A DNA stretch of 64,000 bases from Cornus controversa (Eukaryota; Streptophyta; Magnoliopsida; Cornales; Cornaceae), in assembly GCA_026545225.1 (NCBI GenBank), contig CM048846.1:18154501-18218500 (forward strand), given 5' to 3'. The translations under genes and the position numbers were made by a program. Under the pieces are notes generated by a model. The model had not been told where the DNA came from. It saw only the letters and a list, made by a program, of their open reading frames with translations, and did no database searches. How positions within the stretch are numbered: the stretch's first letter is position 1; each line of letters opens with the position of its first letter. Shown here in pieces: positions 33,440-45,129 of the stretch.

Positions 33440-35399
33440 GTTATAGTCCATTTTATCATCATTGTACATTATTTGTTTTAGGATTTCTAGGACTTATGTC
33501 TTTTTATTTTTTAGTTTGTGTCAATTATTTTTTTTCTTTCACTTTGTGTATTTAATTTTTTTTTTAAAAAAGAACAAAAAAATTCATAATGGTCCGGTAT
33601 AGCCTCCCATTCTCTGACTATGTATGTAGTACCAATTCTACAAGTTGTGATATGATTGATAAAGTTGATGATTTTCGTTTACTAAAGTCTGGTTTCAATA
33701 CCAAATACTGTCGAGATTGCTTCAACACAGTATGACTTTAATCAAGAAAGACAACCCCTTTACACTCTATACGTTAGGGTGTCAGGATAATCAATATCTT
33801 ATCACATATACACCTTGGAAAATTGGGACCCACCAGTTCAGAAAATGAGGAGAAGAGTAGTACCCGTAGTTTTCGCCTAAAGATGAGGTTTTTTTTAAAA
33901 AAAAAAAAATTTTTTTTTACTTTCTGTTTCATAATTATTTTCACCCATGTTATTTCACTTGGTCGTTGGAGTATAGTCGTTGTTTTGACAGGATGTAGCA
34001 TCCAAGTTTGGGGGAGTGACTTCATTACCTTCATGCAATTGGTTTGCTCTAGTTTCTTGCCACTACTCCCGTTTTCTGGTAATATCGTTCTAACCCTTCT
34101 CTATGCTTCGATTGGGTGTACATTGAGGACAATGTACAGTTTAAGTTTGGGGGTGAGGCGATGCCTTTTTTATGTGCTTTATTGCAATGGGGGAGATTTT
34201 TATGAAAATTTTATTATTTTTAGGACTCTTTGGTTACATTATTTTCATAGCTTGTTTTTTTTTAATTTTCTTTTGTTTTTTTTTTAGATAGGATGTTTTT
34301 ACATCATTCAAGGGATTAGTACTTTATGTAGGTGCTTAACTTGCAATTCTTGGATATGTTTTAAATTTTTAGAAACTGTGGTTTGGATTAGTTGTTTTAA
34401 TCATTGTTTGCATTGACATGCCTTGGAGTAATTGGTTTTAGTTTCCTCACATGTACAAGCACGCTAGCATAATTTTATGGGGTATAAAATTTGGCTTTGA
34501 ATTGTTGGGGTACATATACTTGATATTAATTAGTATCCCTTGATAATGAGTACCGATGATGTGATTTATATGACTTCAATGAAAAAAAAAGAAAAAAAAA
34601 GAATATGTGATGAATAGAAAATCAATTTGATCCTTTTCATGAGTAACCGGGCTTCTATGCCTCAGGAAGCACGGAGTGTTCGCGTCAAAAGTGAAAGGGT
34701 GAGAAAAGATGAGCATTGGTTGTCTTGATTTGTAGCCTGACTGATTCGAATAATTAGGTTCTTCAGGGTGTCTTAACGCCTAGTGCCCTAAAGCCATCTG
34801 GTTTGGGAGTCACTGACTGAAAGCTTGCTACATGGGTCTTTCAGAAAGCTTAATAGATCAAGACATTGCACAACCAATAAAATAATGAAAAAAAATATAT
34901 GAAAAAGTCATGTATTCATGTCTGGAAGTATGATTTCAATAAGTTGAGCTAGTGAGTTGAATGGGTATGTGTCTTAATATATTCGGAGCTAGGTAATGCC
35001 ACATGAGAGGATTGCTAGTTCACTTTTCACGAGGGAGCTAGAATTGGTTACTTTGAGATATGTTGATGTGAATTATGTGTGGGGACCATTACTTTGAATT
35101 ATGAAATTTGAAAACTTTGAAATTATTCTTAAATGCAAGTTTGTAACTATATATTGTAATCTTCTTTTTGATTAATGTTTAAACAGAAATTTTGAATGTT
35201 TGTGGGTAACATTTCTGGAAACCCTCACGAGACTATAACTCGTCCACTAGGGGGAACCTAGGGGTTCAAAGGCTTGTTGCATATGCTAAATGCAATCGTT
35301 TCTCCCAGGAAAGAGGAGTTGGGTAGTTTAGTTTGTGTTTAGTTAGTTTCCTTTGTTTTAGTTTTATTTTGTTCTATTGCTAAGGGACTAGCAATATGT
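33440..35399 (+). other. Non-coding 3' internal region of the Gypsy-type element
   Basis: About 2 kb without a pol gene. It contains a perfect palindrome GTACATTG-AGGA-CAATGTAC at 34118-34137 and three purine tracts of the AAGTTTGGGGG type (about 34004, 34143 and 35400). I recall this palindrome-plus-tract combination after pol in plant Gypsy elements. Deletion of pol between gag-protease and this region is a reasonable inference. Confidence 0.6.
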
Positions 35400-35412
35400 A
35401 AGTTTGGGGGTG

Positions 35413-36694
35413 TGATCGGCGTTGAATGTTACGCATTCTAGCCTCTTAATTTACATATTTTATTCTTTTAGTGATAGTTTATATATGATTTTACTTTGTT
35501 TTTGTGTTTTCTGTCTTTTTCAGGGCCTTAATGATTATTTCAGATAAAACCATGATTTTGGACTTTTAAAGATGATATCCAAGAAGGTTATATGAAGCCT
35601 ACATCTAATGGGTCCATTCAACTCCATATTTTAACCCAAAACAGCCAGATAAAGTGGTCCAAGAGAATTACAACTGCTTAAGGAGGTTACGGGCCTGAAG
35701 CCCAATTTTGCACTTAATCCAGTTTTAATCCCGTTTTAGAAAGTCGACCTAAAGTCTTATTTTCGAGCATCAATTTGACTTAATTCTCGCATAGGTTGAA
35801 CGAAATTTGATTCTAGACACTTTTGTATTTCACGTAAATTTCGTGAATCGGACTTCTACCGGGTCAAAACTTGGGCCGAATGTCAGTAGAAAAATATACC
35901 TATTTAGGGCTGCGGGAAAACCCTAATTATCTCCTAATTGGATTAGGACTTTATCTCCTAATTAAATTAAGACTTTATGTATTTTCTTAGGGTATAAAGA
36001 GGTGAATTGGAGGCTGTTTTGGAGGAGAAAAGAAGTGGAGGCCAGGGCAGATAAGATAGAGACAATCCGGGTTTTATTTACTTATTATGTCTTTTATTTA
36101 TTTGTTATCTTCTTCTTCTACCATGTGTAACTAAACTCCTCAACTAAGGTTGAGGAGGAAACCTCCATTAATGAAGTGAAGTTCTTTTGTTAATTAATTG
36201 ATTCCCATGTGTATGATTTAAATTCTTATGATTTTCGCTTCTTGTGATTAATTATTTTATAGTTCTTTCACTATCTATATCATGTATATGTGGTAGTTAG
36301 AGAGTATTATAATTAATCTACCTTTTTGATATATTTTTTTATAGTGGTTTATTGTTAAATCTTGAGTGAGCAATAAATTGATTTCTTGATTGCTACTCTA
36401 AATTTGGGAATTAATAAATAAATATTAGAAGGTTCATGGATTTAATGGTGGTGGAATCCAAAACCTTAGTTATTTTCTATATTTGATTTTAATAGTGTTA
36501 TTTTATTTGCATGTTAGTTTAATTTATCTCAAATCAACTAACTTGTGTTTAAACTAGATTAGTTTAAATTAATTTGAATTTGTGTTAGTTTTTCTTCTCA
36601 AAGCATTCCCTTGGGTTCGACCTCGTTCTTGCCAATCTATACTTTAATAGATTCGTACACTTGCGAGTTATTTTACACTTTTAAAACAATATCA
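35413..36694 (+). repeat. Gypsy-type element, 3' LTR
   Basis: 1282 bp, starting TGATCGGCGTTGAATG and ending CAATATCA, followed by TSD CATCT. Mostly identical to the 5' LTR but with scattered substitutions and one deletion of about 107 bp. Confidence 0.9.
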
Positions 36695-37047
36695 CATCTC
36701 ATCTTCATCATAGTGAATTGGTTTCCTGAGGCGTGCCGCCTCCCTCAGTGGTTTTTCCTGCCTTGGATTTTCACGTATTTCTGGTGCATTCTTTTCTTTA
36801 CTTGCACTTTATTTATTTGCTTGCTTTAATTATTTGATTAATTTGACTTAAAATTGAATTAATTAAAAATTAAGCAAACGAGCAAGTGATCCTATTCACC
36901 TCCCCTCTAGGTTCTAAAATACTTTTCGCAACCGCTTCCGCACCGCTCAACTCACAATTGGTATCAAAGCAGTGTTCTCTAATTTGTGAGAAGTTACTTG
37001 CGAAGTATTTTTAAATTTAAAATTTATTTTTGTTTTCAAAAATTATC

Positions 37048-39108
37048 ATGGAATCTAGTATGAAAGAGGGTGGATCGATTCAGCGAACTCCTTTGTTTGA
37101 TGGTTCAAATTATACTTTCTAAAAGTCTCGCATGAAAACTTTTTTAAAATCTCAAGGAGAGAGAGTTTGGATGGCTGTAGAGAATGGCTATAAAATTCCT
37201 ACCACTTTCACTGGTGATGGTGATGCTATTGTGATTGTAGAGAAGGATAAAGCAACATGGTCTAATGCTGAACATGAAGATGCTAATAATAACAACAAGG
37301 GTTTATATGCTATATTTAATTCTGTTGTTCCCTCTGAATTTGCTAGAATTTCTACTTGTTCCACTTCGAAAGAAGTATGAGATATTTTACAGGTAACTCA
37401 TGAGGGTACCACCAAGGTATGGAGATCTAAGTTACAAATGCTTGCTACTAAATTTGAAACAATTAGAATGGATGAAGATGAGATATTTTTTGATTTTTAT
37501 TCTAGACTTAATGATATTGTTCAAAGTAGTGCTAACCTTGGTGAGAAAATTCCTTCTTTTCAGATTATTAGAAAAATTATGAGATCATTGCCTGATAGGT
37601 TCCAAGCTAAGTTGGAAGCCTTAGATGAGAGCAGAGATGTAGATTCTATGAAGGTGGCTGAGTTAGTTGGATCAATTCAAACTTTTGAGATGAAATATCC
37701 AAAGCTTCAAAAATAAAAAAATTTGGCTTTAAAAACATCAAAGACTTCAAAGTCTTCAAGTTTGTCAAATTGTTCAAATTCTTCAAAATCTGAAGTTGAA
37801 AAAATTGAAAGTTTTGAATATGATTCAGGTAATGATGTTGCACTCCTTGCTAAGAAATTTAAAAAGATTCTTGAATATGAAAAAGGTAAAAACTTGAGAA
37901 AAGGAAATCCTTCTAAATTCCGTAACCAAAGCTCATCATCCAAAGGTAAGGAAAGGAAAGAGAACGAAGATGACTCTAAGGAAATTGAGGTTACTTGTTG
38001 GACATGTGGTGGTAAAGGTCATACATCTAATCAATGTCCAAGTCCTAAGAAAAATAGGTTTAGTGCAAAGAAAATTTCAAACAAGAAAGTTATGAAAGCT
38101 ATTATTTCTGAGTCTGAATCTTCTAACTCTGAGAGTGATTCTTCTGTTGAGAATGATTCTCTTGCTTTTGTTGCTTTATTGAATGGTGATACTACTAATG
38201 ATTCTTCTTCTGATGTAGGTGAAACAGAGATATACACTACTCTCAGTCAAGTAGGGTCTGCTGATTCAGAAGTTGAGCAGTCTGATGAAGAACCATGTGA
38301 AAGCAAGCTGCCAGAACTTTTTGAGAAATTGCTGGAAACTTATAATAAAAAATCTGAGAAGCTGAAGCAAGAAAAATCTGAGAAAGAGACTTTGAAGAAA
38401 AAGAATGATGATCAATTAAAGTTGATTGAAGAAAGTAAAACAGAAATTCTGAATCTTCAAAACAAAGTCAAGTTTCTCGAAAGCGAGATAAGTCAAGCTA
38501 TTTCTGCTAGAGATTCTCTTGTTACTAGAATTAATTTTCTTGAGCCTGAATTGAAAAAATCACAAGAGAAATTAATTGCTTTTATTTCTGGACAGATTAA
38601 GCTTGATAGCATGATTAGTGTTGGTAAGCCTGTAGGAGATAAGACTGGATTAGGTTTTGTTGGGTCATCATCTAAAGGAAGAACTGTTTTTGTTAAACCC
38701 AAGAATTTGAGTGTGTCTGAACTCAAACCTAAGTCTGAAGCTGAGTCTGTGCATGCTAATGTTGTGTCCAATGTGCTTTATTGTTCTTTTTGTGGTAAGA
38801 ATGAACATAGTCAACACTATTGCTATAAAAAGAAAAGACATTCTAATTCTGATTTTTATATGCATAATTCTTTTGCTAAAAATAGGGTTCATGCTAAAAA
38901 GCCACATTATTGGAACAAACCCAAAAATTCTCAAGGTAAAAAGAATTCAAACAAGAAAAATGATGTTTTTTTTTCTCCTTAATTCTTTCTTGATAAATTG
39001 CATGTTAAAACTATCTGGATGAAAAAGGAAGATTTGGAGAAGTTTGTGCCTGTTGATACTATGGGATTTATTCCTAATAGGTCTTCGGGTGCAAAACCCC
39101 CTAACTGA
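37048..39108 (+). pseudogene. gag of the outer element (in-frame stops)
   Basis: Same Gag as at 19311-21368 and more complete. There is one reading frame from ATG 37048, interrupted by TAA at 37120-37122 (Trp in the sister), TGA at 37378-37380 (Trp), TAA at 37714-37716 (Ser) and TAA at 38980-38982. The segment 37723-38979 is open. It holds both CCHC knuckles (near 38003 and 38785) and the coiled coil between them (about 38340-38560), ending with the terminus seen in the sister copies (PNRSSGAKPPN). Two of the stops fit G-to-A changes at TGG. Confidence 0.88.
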
Positions 39109-40887
39109 GTCATTTAGGACTTTGATGGTGATGAATTGAGCTTATGTTCATTATTTGTTTTCCATTGGACCATATCTTTTAGGTTAGGATATGTTTTGTT
39201 TATTTTTAGTAATAATCATATGAGATTATGAGAATTATATTTTTTCTGAGAAATAATGTGAATTCTTTAAATTTCTTTTTAATTTCATTTTGATTTGTGA
39301 TTGCATAATTGGGACACTTAGTTTGTCAATGAATGAAGTATTTGATGTTATAATCTAAACTTTAATGACCAATGTGCTGTATTTATTTCTTTTTAGAGGT
39401 AAATCTTCTGAATCCATACAATTTGTACAGTAGTCCAACTCTAAGAGAATTGATTGAAAACTAATGTGAAGTTGACTAGAATATATTGTATGAGTAGCAT
39501 TGAAAGCTTAAATGATCAATGAAAAAATGATAAAAAAAATTATGTTTTTATTCAGCATGAAAAGAAAAAGAAAATAAAAATTTGCTGAATATCTAAAACA
39601 AAAGGAAAAGGCTACCTTCGGGATGTGTTCGTAGCTTCCACTACAATGTAAATCTCAAATGAGATATGTTTAAAAATTAAAGAGTTGTTTTGAGAAAAAT
39701 AGCTAGCTGCCCGTAAGAGTGAAAGCTACCGTCTTAGAAAAAGAAAAAAAAAATAAAATAAATGAGTGATCATGTGTAGTTATATTTGTTTATTATCCAA
39801 TATGTTTTAGACGATAAATCAAAGGAATTTGATTAATTTTTGATGAAGTTGGATTGTACACACTCACATGGATTTATTAGATGAATTTCTAAATTTTTAT
39901 AAATATTTGTGTGTTGGAAGTTGTGTCATGATCATGAATTTGAGAATGAATTTTATGGATAAATTATGGGTTTTAAAATTCTGCATTTATAAATGTTTGA
40001 AATTTTTCAGAAATTTTAGAATTCATGTTATTCTCTGAAAAATATGTTTTAATTATTTTCATGAGATTATTCATGTTTTATTTATTTATTTTTAAAAAAA
40101 TATTTTTCAAAAATTCAAAAATATATTTATTTTGATTTTGTGTTTATTTTTCACTCTTTATGTGCTTAATTGTCAAATTAGGATTGAAAAGATGTGTTTT
40201 TAGTGAATTAGAGGTCCAAAGTGTAATTTTTCATAATTCACAAAGTTGGACCGGTTCCCATTATTGAGCACCGGTCGCACTTCTGCAGGTTCTGAGGAAC
40301 TGAAAGAAGTTGGACCGGTCCCCAAATATGAGGATCGGTCGCACTTAGTGGATGCCCAGTTTTGATGAAATCCACGCGCACACCTTAATGTTTTAAGTGG
40401 CATTCCTTGTACACTCGAACACACACTCATATCTCTTAAACTCTCACCCTTAAGCTCTCTAAAACACTCCAACTCACTTACACTCTTCCTCTTCTATATT
40501 TCTTGTGATCATTGATTATTGGAGGTTGGGATTGAACGTTTGGAGTATTGTGTTGATTGTTGCTTGATTATTTGAGGATTTGATGATACTTGTGCAAACA
40601 AATACCTTTGAAATTTGAGAATTTTCTTAATGCACACCAAGTGTTTCATTAATTGACTCAATGAAACTTTTAACTCTATTTTTTCTTCAACTTGCATCAA
40701 TCCTCAATCTATCTTGTGCTACATAATCTACATCATTTTGGTTGATATTTGTGATTGATTTTGGATTGAAATTGGTGGAAGGGATTATCTTTGGAGGATT
40801 TGAGTTGATTTTAAAGTAATTGATCAAACAAGTTGTGCTCAATTTTTTTTAAATCTTGCTCTCCAAGTGTTTGACAGAGTTCTTCAA

Positions 40888-41132
40888 TGGAGCTTGTGAC
40901 CTTGTTTATGCCTCCATTCATTATGACTTTCATGATTAGGTCTAAAAGAGCTAGAGGAGTATTTTTGAAAGTGAAAAGGAATGTTGTTTTGAAAGACTTT
41001 GGTTTGGAATCCTTATGTGATTTGGATGACATATTTCTATTTGAATGTTTATCTTTTACAATCAAAGTTTTTGTCATTATCATTGAGGTAAATACAATTG
41101 TTATGACTCAAGTAGTTGATGTTATTGATTAA
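40888..41132 (+). pseudogene. Remnant of the second ORF in the outer element
   Basis: Starts like the 22938 frame (MEL..LF..PFI) and then jumps to a VKRN...LESLCDL segment, as if most of the N-terminal half were deleted, and runs out at 41132. The rest of the 359-residue ORF is absent. The inverted copy has the same reduced version (near 17520-17580), so both belong to a deletion subfamily. Confidence 0.6.
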
Positions 41133-42110
41133 AAGGTGGTATTCTTTTTGCAATATTTGAGGACAAATCTTGATAGACCAACAATAGAGGATAATGATTC
41201 GAGCCTTATGAGAACCTAATGCATCTTTGCTAATGGACATCATTCATTCTCTGACATCACTGATGATAACTAGTTTTTAGGCTTTGATATTTTGATGATT
41301 CAAACTAATTCATCTGTTTGCTAGGTTTATGACTTAGACTTGATTATTTTTTATTAGACATGGTGTCTCTGATTAGACTTTATTTATTCTATAGATACCA
41401 TACTTATGCTTGGACTATACTTTTGTGGACTTTGATACAAATTTCAATAGATGGAGTTACATGTTCAAGGATATCTTTTTGATAGATGTTGATATCTAGT
41501 TTTGGAGTTCATGATGATGATAAGGATTAGGTCTTGATGATAGACTTAGTTATGTTTTGCTACACTTTGAGTAGTTAACTCTATTTTGTCTAGGTTTGAT
41601 GTTTGATCTTGTTATGTTCTGTTTATTTCATCAACTGATTTGTTTTGGATATTTATTTGATCAATGATGATGATTATTTTTGTTTCCTTATTGTCTTATT
41701 CGCTCTATGTACTTCATGATTTATCTGTTTATCTAAATCTCTTTGCTAGTTCTTTGTCAATTTGTTCAAAAAAGGGGGAGATGATATTGTTATATGCATA
41801 TGATATGATATGAGATTCTTTGACAAAGGGGGAGATCTATTTATCAGATATTTTTGCTTAAAAGATTAAGGGGGAGATATTGATATATGATTATATTTCT
41901 TTATTAAGCTTTTCACAGGTTGTGTTGTTTAAGAGATGTGCAGGTACAACAGGTTTTTATTCTAACCGTCTTGAACACACAAGTGAAGCTTCTGTTGATC
42001 AGTTCTTTATTTCTATATATTTTTGGGCAAATATTGTAATCTAATTTTTCCAATGGGTTAGGTTATAATTGTCTAGATGGTTTTGTCACGAAATTGCCAA
42101 AGGGGGAGAT

Positions 42111-43294
42111 TGTGAGATATAAATTTGTAATCGACATATTTCGGTGATCAAAACCTGATTGATCAAGTTGTAATTTTTGGATTATTCTTTGTATCGATCA
42201 TCGACATCTTCGAGCTGACACTCAAGTGCATGGAAGCCGACAAATCAGTTAGAACACCATACAGTACAGGTATGTATGGTGAGGACACTCTGCACTTTTT
42301 AGTTCCGAGCCTATTTTGAAAAATCAGGGTTTTTATGAAAATATTAGGGTTTTTCAAAGTAGGACCGGTCCCCAATATTTAGGACTGGTCCAACTTTTCT
42401 CGGTAGTTTAGTTTCTACAGGTTTTCAAAAAGTTCCACCGGTCCTATTTATTTGGCACCGGTCCCACTTAGCCTGTTCCAAATAGGAAACAACTTTTGAC
42501 GGAAATTCTGATTCCTATTGGATTTGAAACTTCTAGGAGAGTTCTATTTTGGTATTCAACTTCTTTTCCAAGTAGAATTAGAATTTCCTTGCCTATATAT
42601 ATGGATTCATATTTTCTCTACAGAATACGCCCTAGAATATTATTTTTAGAGAGAGAAAGTATATACAATATAATTAGGGCTTTATATTTTTAAGAACACA
42701 CATCCATATTTCACGAGTGATATTTAGGATGGTGTTCTACTTCTGATTAGCTGCTCAGAGACTGCATCAAATCTATTTGCTGATCAGAACATTGGATTGA
42801 TGGTTCTTTGCTTGCTTGCTTGCTGAGAAAGAAAGGTGACCAGATTTCACTACGAAGGGAACGAAATACTTGCTGAGTATTTTGGTTCTTCCAGCAACCT
42901 TTCTATAAAGGTGGTGACGTTAGCCGGAAGTCTGCAGCAGTTGGACGTGTTGTCGCAATCATAAGCCAGAGGTGTTCCACATCAGATCCTTGATAGAGTG
43001 AAGAAGGGTGTGAGATTGAGACAGAATCTGTTGTACTTTGCTTCATCATAGTGAATTGGTTTCCTGAGGCATGCCGCCTCCCTCCGTGGTTTTTCCCGTC
43101 TTGGGTTTTCACGTATTTCTGGAGCATTCTTTTCTTTACTTGAACTTTATTTATTTGCTTGCTTTAATTGTTTGATTAATTGGACTTAAAATTGAATTAA
43201 TTAAAAATTAAGCAAACGAGCAAGTGATCCTATTCACCCCCCCTCTAGGTTCTAAAATACTTTTCGCAACCGCTTCCGCACCGCGCAACTCACA
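42111..43294 (+). repeat. Outer Gag-only element: 3' LTR
   Basis: 1184 bp, TGTGAGATATAAATTTG to CAACTCACA. Preceded by purine tract AAAGGGGGAGAT and followed by TTAGT, pairing with the left TSD at 15073-15077. Confidence 0.92.
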
Positions 43295-44864
43295 TTAGTG
43301 TCAATCTTGATTCTTGTTCTCTAACTCAAACTTTCTGAAGTCAAAATTAATTTACCTTTTTTTGGGGAACGTTTAGCACTTTACTATTTGATAATAATTA
43401 TTGAAATTGTCATTTCTAAATGTCAACAAAGAAAATATAATAATTCTATGTCCACCTTGTCTCTTCATTGAAGTGTAGGAACCTCTTTTCTTCTATATTA
43501 ATGATGAATTATTTTTGTCATTTTCCACCTTTGGCATCAATTATGATCGCGTGTCCTTTCTGATACTGATTTTAACCATCGTCTCTCTACACTTCTTAGA
43601 AGCAAATTTTTTTTTTGGTAAATTCTTGGAAGCATCTTTTACAACGGTTCTAGAGGAAAAATAGTTTCTCCTTTTAAACCAGTATGTTAGATTATATATT
43701 TTCTATTAGATAATATATTTTCTATTATATTTATAAAGTTATATATTTTTTTCTAAATTAGATAAGTTTCTTACATTTTTCTAGAACTAGGATTTCTTAT
43801 CTTCTAAGTTTACTTAGCCTTCAAAATTATGTACCTATAAATATCCATTTATGTATCGTTCATAACACCAATTCAGTATTAATGAATATCAATAAATCAT
43901 ATCATAGATCCTACTAGTATCTAGTAGTTTTCACAGTTTATCGCCCACACGGTCGGCGGGCAATCGTCAAAATAGCTTCCGCCTTATATATTATGCAAAT
44001 AATAAAAGAAGAAAAATATGGTAGTTTAACTCAACTTCAATCCATCGGCTCCCACTATCATTTGTGTGTCAAAGACGTTGATTTCAATGAGCTCATTTTC
44101 TGATTTTCAAATTAGTTTTCACTCTAACGAGAATCTTTCGGTCTTACTGTCATTCCAACAACTTCGCTATTTCGCAGCTTCTTTTTCTTTGTTCACAGCT
44201 ACTGTTGGTAACATTGTGTGTCAAAGTCACTGATTTCAATGACCTCTTTTTTATGATTTTCAAATTTGGTTTCGCTCAAACAAGCCGCTTTCGGTCTTTC
44301 CGTAGCTCTCAGTGACCTCTTTTTCATGATTTTCAAATCTGGTTTCGCTCCAACAAGCTGCGCATTTATCTATCGACCCGCTCTTTTGTAGTTTCTTTGT
44401 ATGTGTTCGAAGTCACAGTTGGTAACATCATCAGATTGTTTTCACGAGTTGAATTCAAAATTTTGTCTTCTAACTCAAGTTGGCTACACCTCTCCTAAAC
44501 CATATAGGATTATGATTTCTTATCTCCTAAGTTTACTTATCCTTCAATATTATGTGCCTATAAATATGTCTTTATGTATTATTCACAACATCAATTCAAT
44601 ACCAATTAATATCAATACAATCAAATACAATTCTAATTCTTTATTTCTAACACTAAATTATTGATTTTTTTTATTTTGTTTTTTCACAACCCATTCCAAT
44701 GTGATCTTTCTGCATTGGGCCAGCAATGAGATGTAGAACTAATTGTTGAAGCTTATATATATTGCCTATTTGGACTACCAGAAGGCCAAACGGTCATGCT
44801 GACATGTTTTTCGAATAGTTCTGACGAAGTCATTTCGACCAAAAATGACCCATATTTTATTTAA
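43295..44864. repeat. Segmental duplication, copy B, distal part
   Basis: Matches 1373-4477 of copy A minus its solo LTR and MITE, including the copy B version of the TRIM-like element (about 43685-44648). The primer-binding site is lost here (near 43905). It ends at TAA (44862-44864), the CACTA target. Confidence 0.85.
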
Positions 44865-44892
44865 CACTACAAGAAATTTAGTTTTTAACAAC

Positions 44893-45125
44893 AGGCTTTT
44901 TACGGCGGGCCCGCATAGCCCGTGGTAGAAAGTTACTTTCTACGGCGGGCCCGAGTAGCCCGTGGTAGAAAGTAATTTTCTACGGCGGGCCCATATAGCC
45001 CGTCGTAGAAAATACCTTCTACCACGGTCCTATGTAGCCCGCCGTTGGAAGTTACTTTCTACCACGGGCTAGGCCCGTGGTTGAAAGTTTTATAACTATC
45101 ACGGGCCAAGCCCGTGATGGAAAGC
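44893..45125. repeat. CACTA subterminal hairpin repeats
   Basis: Five to six units of 35-45 bp, each a near-palindrome such as TTTCTACGGCGGGCCC...AGCCCGTGGTAGAAAGT. Such arrays bind the element-encoded TNP1-like protein in En/Spm. GC-rich, against the AT-rich surroundings. Confidence 0.85.
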
Positions 45126-45129
45126 CTTA

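Larger units (their letters stand above)
28310..36694 (+). mobile_element. Non-autonomous Gypsy/Athila-like element (Gag-protease only)
   Basis: About 8.4 kb. LTRs 28310-29698 and 35413-36694 start TGATCGG and end ATCA, and the element is flanked by 5-bp TSD CATCT (28305-28309, 36695-36699). Asp primer-binding site after the left LTR; purine tract AAGTTTGGGGGTG (35400-35412) before the right. The only coding remnant is gag plus a retropepsin-like segment (30904-33439). From there to the LTR I see no integrase, reverse transcriptase or RNase H, although spacer motifs that follow pol in such elements are kept. Confidence 0.88.
36703..43294 (+). mobile_element. Outer Gag-only element: truncated 5' LTR to 3' LTR
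   Basis: Right part of the outer element. A 5' LTR remnant (36703-36956; LTR positions about 930 onward) is fused to 15 bp of the inverted copy's gag (36695-36709); the two share CTTCATC. Then come a Met primer-binding site (36959-36970), gag (37048-39108), spacer, ACCGGT cluster (40244-40345), a reduced second ORF, purine tracts and a 1184-bp 3' LTR (42111-43294) followed by TSD TTAGT. Together with 15078-15245 this is one insertion, as the TSD and the copy A empty site show. Confidence 0.88.

Noticed and set aside
44893..45125. CRISPR-like appearance of regularly spaced repeats
   Set aside because: These are CACTA subterminal repeats beside a CACTA terminus in plant DNA; spacers are short and not unique.
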